Assembly (NCBI GenBank): GCA_943908385.1
Contig: CALTTF010000014.1
Location: 1 to 37,720 of the forward strand
Length of the DNA: 37,720 bases
Source of the DNA: an uncultured Corynebacterium sp.
GTDB taxonomy: Bacteria > Actinomycetota > Actinomycetes > Mycobacteriales > Mycobacteriaceae
Direction of reading: 5' to 3'
A program made the translations under genes and the position numbers. The notes beneath the pieces were generated by a model that saw only the letters and a list, made by a program, of their open reading frames with translations, was not told where the DNA came from and made no database searches. Shown here piece by piece: positions 1-6,213 of this stretch. Positions within the stretch are counted from its first letter, which is position 1. Each line of letters begins with the position of its first letter.

Positions 1-206
1 GCTACAATATCGCAGCCGTCCCCCTGGCCGCTGGAGTGCTGGCTCCGATCGGGTTCATGCTGCCGATGAGCGTGGGTGCAATTCTGATGTCGGCCTCCAC
101 CGTGGTAGTCGCCCTCAATGCCCAGCTGCTGCGCCGCTTGGATCTGACCCCGGCTGCCAGTGTTGCTAAGTCCCTGGACCGAACACCCGAAACCGTAGAC
201 GCCTAG
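1..206 (+). CDS. P-type (copper-type) ATPase, C-terminal fragment
   Basis: The window opens inside this gene. The frame starting at base 3 runs open to a TAG at 204-206 and gives 67 residues. It contains a stretch like YNIAAVPLAAG followed by a hydrophobic segment with LPMSVGAILMSASTVVVALNAQ, ending in an LRRLDL-type tail. This is the last pair of membrane helices and C-terminus of P1B-type heavy-metal ATPases, which export Cu(I) or related ions across the cytoplasmic membrane. The csoR gene follows about 50 nt downstream on the same strand, which supports copper as the substrate. The catalytic DKTG and CPC motifs lie outside the window, so metal specificity is inferred from context. Confidence 0.85.
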   Translation, partial: YNIAAVPLAAGVLAPIGFMLPMSVGAILMSASTVVVALNAQLLRRLDLTPAASVAKSLDRTPETVDA

Positions 207-253
207 CATGAGACAATATTGTGACAACGCTGGTGCACGAAGAAAGCAGGCCC

Positions 254-565
254 ATGACCACCACCCCACATGCTGAATCCGCCGATCACGGCTATGTCAG
301 TGACAAAGATCGCTACCTGGCCCGATTGAAACGCATCGAAGGCCAAGCCCGCGGGATTCATCGCATGATCGATGAGGAGAACTACTGCATCGATATCCTC
401 ACTCAAATCAGTGCCATCACCTCAGCCCTGAACAACGTCGCGCTGAGCCTTCTCGATGACCATATGCGCCACTGCGTCGTACGTGCAGCTCAAACCGACG
501 GGCCGGAAGCTGAAGAAAAACTCGCCGAAGCCGCCGACGCCATCGCCCGCCTCGTCCGCTCCTAA
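254..565 (+). CDS. csoR: CsoR-type copper-sensing transcriptional repressor
   Basis: This is a 103-residue all-helical CsoR/RcnR family protein. CsoR tetramers bind operator DNA and release it when Cu(I) occupies a Cys-His-Cys site. Counting from the ATG at 254, Cys45, His70 and Cys74 have exactly the 25- and 4-residue spacing of the Cu(I) triad in the family. The N-terminal helix has the usual LARLKRIEGQARGIHRM sequence. I chose the ATG at 254 because AGCAGG lies just before it; an in-frame GTG at 221 would add 11 residues. The preceding gene is a copper-type ATPase, the usual target. A 10-bp palindrome ACAATATTGT at 213-222 lies between the two genes; whether it is an operator is unknown. 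Confidence 0.9.
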   Translation: MTTTPHAESADHGYVSDKDRYLARLKRIEGQARGIHRMIDEENYCIDILTQISAITSALNNVALSLLDDHMRHCVVRAAQTDGPEAEEKLAEAADAIARLVRS

Positions 566-623
566 ACCCCAGGGGCAGACGTTCAACCTCCTGTGCTCAT
601 TGCTCAAGTGGGGCAGGGGGGGG

Positions 624-984
624 CTAGGCCCGCCGCCAGATTGTGGCATTGCCATTATCAGCGATGCGTACCCCAAGATCTGTTTGATGCCGTCCATGTC
701 GACGCGAATGACCTTGTAGCAGTCTTTGTTGACCACCCGGGCTCACGTCCACCTTCCAAGAGCAGTCGTGGGATGGTATCGAATATCGCGAATTATTATC
801 CCGCCTGTGTGCCGCGAGATGATCATGTCGTCGAGCTCTATGAGCCGGCGTGAGCCTTCGGCGACATCTTGGGGGCAAACCGTGTCAGCACGATCTAGCG
901 TTGATCGACGCTTGCAACAGGCCTTTGGTCAGGTCGTTAGCATTGCCCTCGATCTCGTCACTGTACTTCCTTGGCTTGATTCCA
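624..984 (-). pseudogene. Decayed IS256-family transposase remnant
   Basis: No intact gene fits 566-1104. Reading the minus strand piecewise gives three fragments in transposase order but in different frames. First comes YSDEIEGNANDLTKGLLQAS, then SRRLIELDDMIISRH with GGIIIRDIRYH, then NKDCYKVIRVDMDGIKQILG with VRIADNGNA. These resemble the N-terminal region, the 'GMTVRDIQ' segment and the 'NKxxYxxxGVDMDGxKxxLG' catalytic-domain segment of IS256/Mutator transposases. At least two frameshifts, and a deletion between the second and third fragments, are needed. A full transposase is about 400 residues, so most of the element is gone. No terminal repeats were seen. The remnant lies directly behind the copper genes. 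Family assignment is from memory of motifs. Confidence 0.65.
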
Positions 985-1040
985 GTCTTTCTCTAGAAAT
1001 GATCGGAACTAAACTAGGACGCTTTGACCCGCCACCATCC

Positions 1041-1069
1041 GTGACAATCCCGAGGTGAGGCATTACCCT
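1041..1069 (+). promoter_or_regulatory. Predicted promoter of the flavin monooxygenase gene
   Basis: A -35-like GTGACA at 1041-1046 and a -10-like TACCCT at 1064-1069 are separated by 17 nt. The expected transcription start is near 1076, giving a leader of about 30 nt that contains the strong ribosome binding site AAAAGGAG before the ATG at 1105. Prediction only. Confidence 0.45.
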
Positions 1070-1104
1070 AGTTGTTGATACGTCACCAAAAGGAGTGTTA
1101 CCCA

Positions 1105-2172
1105 ATGAAAGCCTTCGGTTTCTTGAGCTTCGGGCACTATGCCTTCGGCGGCCAGCGCGGGCCGTCTGCGGAGGAGATCGCCAAGATCCACCTGGAGGTA
1201 GCCCAGGCCGCGGATGAAATCGGAGTGAACAACGCGTCTTTCCGCGTCCACCACTTCGTGCCGCAGGCCTCCGCCCCGATGCCGCTGCTAGGTGCTGTCG
1301 CCGCCACCACCAAACACATCGAGGTGGGCACCGGCGTCATTGACATGCGCTACGAAAACCCGCTCTACCTGGCCGAAGAGGCCGCCTCTCTGTGCCATCT
1401 CTCTGGCGGGCGCGTGGCCTTGGGCGTCTCGCGCGGCGCCCCCGAGGTGGCTGACCGCGGCTGGGAAGCCTTTGGCTACAAGGGGGAAGCGCCAAACGGC
1501 GCGGACGTGGCGCGCGCCCACCTCGAGACGTTCATGGCAGCGGTGGACGGCAACGGGCTCGCTACCGCTGCACCGCTGGAACGGCAGTACCCCAACATGT
1601 TCCAGCCCGGCTCGGCCCTGCCCGTCTTCCCCGTGGCGCCCGAGCTGCGCAAGCACATCTTCTACGGCTCGGGCACCCACGCGTCAGCGGAGCAGACCGC
1701 GAAGGACGGGCTGAACCTGATGTCTTCCACCCTGGTCTCCGAGACCACCGCCGAGACTCTGGGGGACATTCAGGCGGACCAGATCAGCCGCTACCGCGCC
1801 GCGTGGAAGGAAGCCGGCCACGACTGGACGCCGCGCGTGTCGGTGTCCCGTTCGATCTTCCCCATCGTCGACGGCACGGACATGCAAATGTTCGGCATGT
1901 ATGCCTCCGGTTCCGACCAGGTGGGTGCGCTGCCCGATGTCGGCTCCACCACCTTCGGACGCACCTACGCCGCCGAGCCGGACAACCTCATCGATCAGCT
2001 CAAAGCCGACCCCGCCGTCATGGCTGCTGACACGCTGCTCATCACCATTCCCACCGGCATGGGCGTCGACGTCAACGTGAAGATCCTGGAGAACTTCGCC
2101 ACCCACGTCGCCCCCGCGCTGGGGTGGCAGCCGAACACAGAAGGCCCAGTCACGGGCTATCCCATCGACTAA
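1105..2172 (+). CDS. LLM-class flavin-dependent (luciferase-like) monooxygenase
   Basis: This 355-residue protein belongs to the bacterial luciferase-like monooxygenase fold, a TIM barrel that uses FMNH2 or F420H2 from a partner reductase. Visible family features are the N-terminal beta strand with FGFLSFGHY, the segment AAATTKHIEVGTGVIDMRYENP (residues about 74-95) and the following GGRVALGVSRGAPE loop. An ATG at 1105 preceded by AAAAGGAG sets the start. It stands alone between an IS remnant and tRNA-His on the other strand. The substrate cannot be read from sequence; similar corynebacterial proteins are annotated only at family level. Confidence 0.85.
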   Translation: MKAFGFLSFGHYAFGGQRGPSAEEIAKIHLEVAQAADEIGVNNASFRVHHFVPQASAPMPLLGAVAATTKHIEVGTGVIDMRYENPLYLAEEAASLCHLSGGRVALGVSRGAPEVADRGWEAFGYKGEAPNGADVARAHLETFMAAVDGNGLATAAPLERQYPNMFQPGSALPVFPVAPELRKHIFYGSGTHASAEQTAKDGLNLMSSTLVSETTAETLGDIQADQISRYRAAWKEAGHDWTPRVSVSRSIFPIVDGTDMQMFGMYASGSDQVGALPDVGSTTFGRTYAAEPDNLIDQLKADPAVMAADTLLITIPTGMGVDVNVKILENFATHVAPALGWQPNTEGPVTGYPID

Positions 2173-2190
2173 TCGGGATTGAACGACAAA

Positions 2191-2226
2191 ACCGGCGCCT
2201 TGGAAAATGAAAACCAAGACGCCGGT
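2191..2226 (-). terminator. Rho-independent terminator, mainly for tRNA-His
   Basis: ACCGGCG-x-CTTGG at 2191-2203 pairs with CCAAG-x-CGCCGGT at 2214-2226, giving a long stem with one internal mismatch and a small AT-rich loop. On the minus strand the hairpin is followed by TTTTG, which suits termination of the tRNA-His transcript. On the plus strand it could also serve the monooxygenase gene, but there is no U-tract. Confidence 0.65.
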
Positions 2227-2280
2227 GTGTCCACCATGCTGCGACTCATCTGTCAACGATGTCGCGACTGATGACTTTGG

Positions 2281-2354
2281 GGTGGCTGACGGGGCTCGAA
2301 CCCGCGACACCCAGGATCACAACCTGGTGCTCTACCAGCTGAACTACAGCCACC
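2281..2354 (-). tRNA. tRNA-His (anticodon GTG)
   Basis: The minus strand folds as a complete cloverleaf: acceptor GTGGCTG/CAGCCAC, D arm with AGTTCAGCTGGTAGAG, anticodon stem CCAGG/CCTGG around a loop with GTG, and T arm GCGGGTTCGAGCCCCG. An extra G at the 5' end opposite the C discriminator is the hallmark of histidine tRNAs. CCA is not encoded. orn lies just upstream, an arrangement also found in mycobacteria. Confidence 0.95.
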
Positions 2355-2402
2355 ATCGCTGCGAATTGCAGCGGGTTTCTACATTAGTTCACGCGCTCGC
2401 TT

Positions 2403-3035
2403 TTACAAAAACTGCTGGTACGCGGCGGTCGCGGCCTTGGTGCTCTCGCTTGCTTCAGACGAGGACGGCCCCGGTGCGGGCACGAATACCGCGCGGCGGT
2501 AGTAGTCGAGCTCGCGGATGGATTCGACGATATCGGCCAGCGCGCGGTGCGCCATGCCCTTGGCCGGCTGGTTGTAGTAGGCCTTGGGGAACCAGCGGCG
2601 GGTGAGCTCCTTGACGGTGGAGACATCGATCATGCGGTAGTGCAGCGCCGCGTCCAGGCGCGGCATCTGCGCGCGGATGAAGGAGCGGTCCGTGGCGATG
2701 GAATTGCCGGCCAGCGGAGGACGGTGCTCGCCGCAGTGCTTCTCGACGAGCCCCAGCACCGCTTCTTCCGCCTCCTCGATCGTGACGGCGGAGGCCTTGA
2801 TCTGCTCCGTCAGACCGGAGGAGCCGTGCATTTCGGTGACGAAGTCGTCCATCTCGGCCAGCTCCGCGTCGGTGGCGTGGACGACGAGGTCGATGCCGTC
2901 GTCGAGAATATTCAGCTCGGCGTCGGTGACCAGGGCGGCGACCTCGACGATGACGTGGCGGTCGGGGTCCAGGCCCGTCATTTCCAAATCGACCCAGACA
3001 ATCCGGTCGTCTTTTTCTGCCAGTGCTTCACTCAT
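2403..3035 (-). CDS. orn: Oligoribonuclease (DEDDh 3'-5' exoribonuclease)
   Basis: This 210-residue protein degrades the short oligoribonucleotides and dinucleotides left by other nucleases, and in many bacteria it clears the c-di-GMP product pGpG. The DEDDh exonuclease motifs are visible: D16 and E18 in WVDLEMTGLD, the GNSIATDRSFI block near residues 110-120, and HRALADI near 160-167. The C-terminus (about residues 185-210) is a low-complexity Ser/Ala/Glu tail. A longer frame extends upstream to 3092, but the ATG at 3035 has a -10-like TAGCGT on the minus strand at 3043-3048, seven nt before it, fitting a leaderless transcript. Confidence 0.95.
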   Translation of the reverse strand: MSEALAEKDDRIVWVDLEMTGLDPDRHVIVEVAALVTDAELNILDDGIDLVVHATDAELAEMDDFVTEMHGSSGLTEQIKASAVTIEEAEEAVLGLVEKHCGEHRPPLAGNSIATDRSFIRAQMPRLDAALHYRMIDVSTVKELTRRWFPKAYYNQPAKGMAHRALADIVESIRELDYYRRAVFVPAPGPSSSEASESTKAATAAYQQFL

Positions 3036-3045
3036 GTGGCCCACG

Positions 3046-3846
3046 CTAGCCCATCTTGGCGTAGAACCAGCCCATGACCGGTGCGAGCGCACCGCGGGGC
3101 GCGTACGAGGAGACGAAGTCCATGGCCTTGGACAACGGGCCCGGGGTGATGCGGCGGCGGTTCTTCTTCATCGCGTCGATGGTCTCGCGGGAGCAGGACT
3201 CGTAGGTCGTCCACAAGAAGTCCGGCACCACCTTGTCCACGATGGACTGTTCCTCCTCCGGAATGACGGCATCGCGCACGGGGCCCGGCGCCAGCAGGGT
3301 GCAGTGCACGCCGGTCTTCTTCAGCTCGTAGTGCAGCGCCTCCGTGAACGCGTTGACACCGGCCTTGGTGAGCACGTAGGTGGCGTTATTCGGGATCGGC
3401 ACATTGCCGGCCGCCGAGCCGACATTGCACAGCGCGCCCTCCCCGCGGGGGACCATCTGGTCGAGCACCGCCTTGGTGATGCGGAAGACAGCCGTGGCGT
3501 TGAGGTTGAACTGGTTGGTCTCATACGTCCAGTCTTGGTCCAAAAACGGTCCGAAGGAGGCGATGCCGGCGGAATTGACGCAGATGGAGATGCGCTTTTC
3601 GTCGATAAGCGCAAGAAGCTTATCGACGTCGTCCGCGACCGACAGATCATGCGCCGCCACGATGACCTCGACGCCGTGGTCCTTCTCCAGCTCCTCGGCG
3701 AGCTGCGTCAGGACGTCTTCGCGGCGCGCGACGATGATGAGATTATGGCCTTCGGCGGCGAAATCGCGGGCCATGGCCTCACCGATGCCCTGGCTCGCGC
3801 CGGTGACCAGTGCGTAGGAATCACGTGCGGGGGAGGGGAAAGTCAT
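3046..3846 (-). CDS. cmrA: Short-chain dehydrogenase, probable mycolate reductase CmrA
   Basis: This 266-residue SDR has the NADP-binding TGASQGIG at residues 15-22, NSAG at 91-94, and the catalytic Ser144, Tyr157 and Lys161 (YVLTK). CmrA reduces the 3-oxo mycolate precursor to mature mycolic acid in Corynebacteriales. The assignment rests on length, the TGASQGIGEAMARDFA N-terminus and position beside orn, as in Mycobacterium tuberculosis (Rv2509 near Rv2511). The gap to orn is 10 nt. A -10-like TAGGCT lies seven nt before the ATG (minus strand, 3854-3859) with no ribosome binding site. Residues 75-84 are encoded by two inverted copies of the GCTTATCGACG motif. It could be another SDR; a mycolate role is inferred. 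Confidence 0.8.
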   Translation of the reverse strand: MTFPSPARDSYALVTGASQGIGEAMARDFAAEGHNLIIVARREDVLTQLAEELEKDHGVEVIVAAHDLSVADDVDKLLALIDEKRISICVNSAGIASFGPFLDQDWTYETNQFNLNATAVFRITKAVLDQMVPRGEGALCNVGSAAGNVPIPNNATYVLTKAGVNAFTEALHYELKKTGVHCTLLAPGPVRDAVIPEEEQSIVDKVVPDFLWTTYESCSRETIDAMKKNRRRITPGPLSKAMDFVSSYAPRGALAPVMGWFYAKMG

Positions 3847-3885
3847 GCCTGCGAGCCTACAGGTGTGCTGAGTGCCGCTCCCGGA

Positions 3886-4080
3886 TTATTTGACCGAGAA
3901 CACGTCGCCCGGCTGGCAATCGAGTGCCTTGCAAATCGCAGCGAGCGTGGTGAACCGGACGGCTTTCGCGCGGTTGTTCTTCAGGACGGACAGGTTGACG
4001 GGGGTGATGCCCACCTGCTCGGCGAGCGCCGCGCCGGTGATTCCGCGCGCGGCCATGAGCTCGTCGAGGTGGCAGACCAC
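3886..4080 (-). CDS. Small XRE-family (YozG-like) transcriptional regulator
   Basis: This is a 64-residue helix-turn-helix protein starting with CHLDELMAARG and containing the HTH AALAEQVGITPVNLSVLKN, then AICKALDCQPGDVF. That layout is typical of the small XRE regulators encoded next to DUF2975 membrane proteins. The start is uncertain. I chose the GTG at 4080, directly before the conserved CHLDELM; a TTG at 4107 would overlap the DUF2975 stop codon and allow translational coupling. It is the second gene of a two-gene unit and may regulate the promoter of that unit, where repeated TTATCGAAT sequences lie. Confidence 0.8.
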   Translation of the reverse strand: MVCHLDELMAARGITGAALAEQVGITPVNLSVLKNNRAKAVRFTTLAAICKALDCQPGDVFSVK

Positions 4081-4099
4081 CGTGGGTTCGGTGTTCGGA

Positions 4100-4696
4100 T
4101 TAGACAAGGCCGTCCACGTCCTCTTCGAGCTTTGCGCCGCGGCGCAGGGCGGTTGCCAGGGCGGCGAGGACGCAGGCGAGAACCAGCGCCGGGGCCAAAT
4201 CGGAGAGCGGGGTCGTGGTGCCCGGATCCTGCCACCAGTCGATTCCCAGCTGCGTTGCTGCCCAGTTGTTGGCCATGCCTTCCAGACCGAGGCGTGCAAT
4301 GAGGAAGACGAGGATGCTGATCCATGCAGCTGTGAGGCGACGCGAATTCTTCTCCGTGAAGAACTGCCCCTTCGACATGTCGCTGAATGTGTGGGTGACC
4401 AGGAACACTGTGGCGAGGATGCCAATGAACTTCAGTGCGAGCGCGACGGTGTAGAGGGTCTGCGGACCCGAATCGAGATCGGCGAAGTGCAGCCCGCCCG
4501 CGACTGCGGGGGAGAGGCGGGCGGAGATGATGCCGTGCGATGCCAACGCGACGATCTCTGGGAGGATCCATGCCAGTGCGATGGCGACGGCGAGCGCATC
4601 GGCCCACGAAATATTCGTGCGCTTGTCTTTCTTCGGCGGGCGTGGCTGTGGTGCCGGGGTGGGGGAGTTGGTCGGGTTGGTTTCTTGTGCGTTCAC
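4100..4696 (-). CDS. DUF2975 family membrane protein
   Basis: This 198-residue protein has four predicted membrane helices at about residues 33-53, 81-101, 121-138 and 166-184. A Pro-rich, Lys-rich cytoplasmic N-terminus precedes them. The signature GQFFTEKNSRRL (110-121) between helices 2 and 3 marks DUF2975. Function in this family is unknown; members are usually encoded with a small XRE regulator, as here. The start is the GTG at 4694-4696 with AGAAAGG upstream. The promoter region contains direct repeats likely bound by the partner regulator. Confidence 0.8.
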   Translation of the reverse strand: MNAQETNPTNSPTPAPQPRPPKKDKRTNISWADALAVAIALAWILPEIVALASHGIISARLSPAVAGGLHFADLDSGPQTLYTVALALKFIGILATVFLVTHTFSDMSKGQFFTEKNSRRLTAAWISILVFLIARLGLEGMANNWAATQLGIDWWQDPGTTTPLSDLAPALVLACVLAALATALRRGAKLEEDVDGLV

Positions 4697-4734
4697 GGCT
4701 CAAACCTTTCTTATCGACTTTCGATGTTGTCGTA

Positions 4735-4767
4735 ATTCGATAATATCGCTATTCGATAAGACGTCAA
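4735..4767 (-). promoter_or_regulatory. Promoter with repeated TTATCGAAT operator-like sites
   Basis: On the minus strand, TTGACG (4762-4767), 16 nt and TATTAT (4740-4745) form a strong sigma-A-type promoter. Two direct copies of TTATCGAAT lie at 4751-4759 (spacer) and 4735-4743 (overlapping the -10), 16 nt apart. A related inverted TTATCGA lies at 4711-4717 downstream. The placement suits repression, plausibly by the XRE protein of the same unit. Confidence 0.55.
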
Positions 4768-4853
4768 GGATGCACACGAAAAATGCCGCCCCGCAGATGC
4801 ATGGGCGGCAGTGTTTGTGCTGGTGAAAGCCGGGTTGAAAAATTTCGGCGAAA

Positions 4854-5273
4854 TTAGTTGTCCTCGGGGTGCCGGGGATTTTTCAGCCCCGAACCGTCCG
4901 GGGCGTGGGCCGGGTCGTGGCCGTATTCGACCTGTGCGTTGTTCTCGTCGACGAAGACGATGCGCGGGCTGTAGTTGTCGAGCTCCTCCTCGGAGTACTG
5001 GGCGTAGCCGATGATGATCACCATGTCGCCCGGGCTGATCAGGCGCGCGGCGGCACCGTTGATCCCGATCACGCCGGTTCCCGCTTCACCCGTGATGGCG
5101 TAGGTGGTCAACCGGTTGCCGTTGTCGATGTCGACGATGTCGATCTGCTCGCCTTCGAGCAGGTCGGCCGCCTTCATGAGGTCGGCGTCGATCGTGCAGG
5201 ACCCCACATAGTGGAGATCTGCCTGGGTGACCGTGGCGCGGTGGATCTTGGATTTCAACATGGTGCGGAACAC
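4854..5273 (-). CDS. panD: Aspartate 1-decarboxylase
   Basis: PanD converts L-aspartate to beta-alanine for pantothenate and CoA synthesis, using a pyruvoyl group made by self-cleavage. The 139-residue protein has the cleavage site HYVGSC (Gly24-Ser25), with the same numbering as the E. coli enzyme. It also has the TGEAGTGVIGINGAAARL and GDMVIIIGYA segments. I prefer the GTG at 5273 (MFRTMLKSK, like the family N-terminus) over the ATG at 5261. A -10-like TACGCT at 5282-5287 lies eight nt before this GTG, which suggests a leaderless message. The C-terminal tail after residue about 118 is unconserved and Pro/Asp rich. panD is here away from panBC. Confidence 0.92.
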   Translation of the reverse strand: MFRTMLKSKIHRATVTQADLHYVGSCTIDADLMKAADLLEGEQIDIVDIDNGNRLTTYAITGEAGTGVIGINGAAARLISPGDMVIIIGYAQYSEEELDNYSPRIVFVDENNAQVEYGHDPAHAPDGSGLKNPRHPEDN

Positions 5274-5306
5274 GATTCGAAAGCGTACCCCACCCAAAGT
5301 GCGCTC

Positions 5307-5942
5307 CTATTCACCCGCTGTGAAGTGGTTGATGTAGCAGTTCGGCCCCTCCGGCGGCTCCTCCGGGTCGTAGTCGTAGAGACCGTCCTCGCCTTCTTCG
5401 CCGGCGGGGATGCCGTGGGTGCGGGTGTGCTCCTCCAGGGAATAGTCGTCCACCACTTGCTGGAACCAGTCCCGCATGTAGAGTGCCTGAATCGTCCGCG
5501 TCGGGTGTGTGCGGTCGAATTCCACGATCTGGCCGCGGTTGCCGCCGGCCACGCCCTTAGCGTCGATGCACAGGTAGCAGTCGGACCAGGATTTAGCGAA
5601 AGGAATCCAGCTCGGGTGGTACCAGTCGTCGGAGGGGAATTCGGTGTCTTTGGCGTCGACAAGCGCGCGCCACGTCTCTAATGCCTCCTCGAGGCTGAGA
5701 AGCTGGACTGGGCCGATAATGTCCTCGCGGTTCGAGCCGTTGTGCCAGTGGTAGAGCTCGACCAGCTCGGACGGAAAATCGACGCCGGCTTTCTCCAGCA
5801 CCGGTGAGTATGCGTTCACCGTGCGCTGGATATCGGCGAGCGCCATCCCGTCGCCTAAAGCCATGAATGCGGGCGGGTAAACGGTGCCCATGAGGAATTC
5901 GAGTTCGTTGAGGGTAGCTGTGATCGTGAAAGTGCCGTTCAT
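5307..5942 (-). CDS. SMI1/KNR4 (SUKH) family protein
   Basis: This is a protein of about 211 residues with the SMI1/KNR4 hallmarks: a Pro-containing N-terminal region, the ELVELYHWHNGSN segment, WIPFAKSWSDCYLCID, and GQIVEF before a C-terminal helix. SUKH proteins include many immunity proteins of contact-dependent toxins, but also housekeeping members. No toxin gene is visible nearby, so its role is open. The start is uncertain: ATGs at 5942 and 5951 and an upstream in-frame GTG are possible. I chose 5942 because GAGG precedes it, though closely. The C-terminus is acidic (EEGEDGLYDYDPEEPPEG). Confidence 0.7.
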   Translation of the reverse strand: MNGTFTITATLNELEFLMGTVYPPAFMALGDGMALADIQRTVNAYSPVLEKAGVDFPSELVELYHWHNGSNREDIIGPVQLLSLEEALETWRALVDAKDTEFPSDDWYHPSWIPFAKSWSDCYLCIDAKGVAGGNRGQIVEFDRTHPTRTIQALYMRDWFQQVVDDYSLEEHTRTHGIPAGEEGEDGLYDYDPEEPPEGPNCYINHFTAGE

Positions 5943-6035
5943 GGCCCTCATCGTAATTTCATGAGACACGCTTGTCGCGCGTTCGCGCACGTCACATGTA
6001 CATTTCAGTGCGCAATCGCGACTGACGAAGAATCG

Positions 6036-6109
6036 CGCCCCCAGCAGGACTCGAACCCGCGACCAGCCGGGTAGAAACCGGATGCTCTAATCCACTGAGC
6101 TATGGGGGC
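6036..6109 (-). tRNA. tRNA-Arg (anticodon TCT)
   Basis: The minus strand gives acceptor GCCCCCA/TGGGGGC, a D arm containing TAGCTCAGTGGATTAGAGC, an anticodon loop TTTCTAC with anticodon TCT, and a T arm GCGGGTTCGAGTCCTGC. The top pair of the anticodon stem is a T-C mismatch; the other four pairs are intact. CCA is not encoded. Confidence 0.92.
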
Positions 6110-6213
6110 TTGCCCGTCTCGCGCACGTGGGGTGCGTGTTTTGGGCGGACCTCATCGTATCGCACGGGGGACGGCTTTCCATATTGCCGTCCATCGAAAG
6201 TAGGGTGATTGCC

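Noticed and set aside
566..1100. A plus-strand gene at 726-1058
   Set aside because: The predicted product has no family features, and the opposite strand shows transposase fragments.
2677..4302. A 541-codon plus-strand open frame
   Set aside because: It is antisense to orn, cmrA and the XRE/DUF2975 genes, has the composition of a GC-rich shadow frame, and shows no family motifs.
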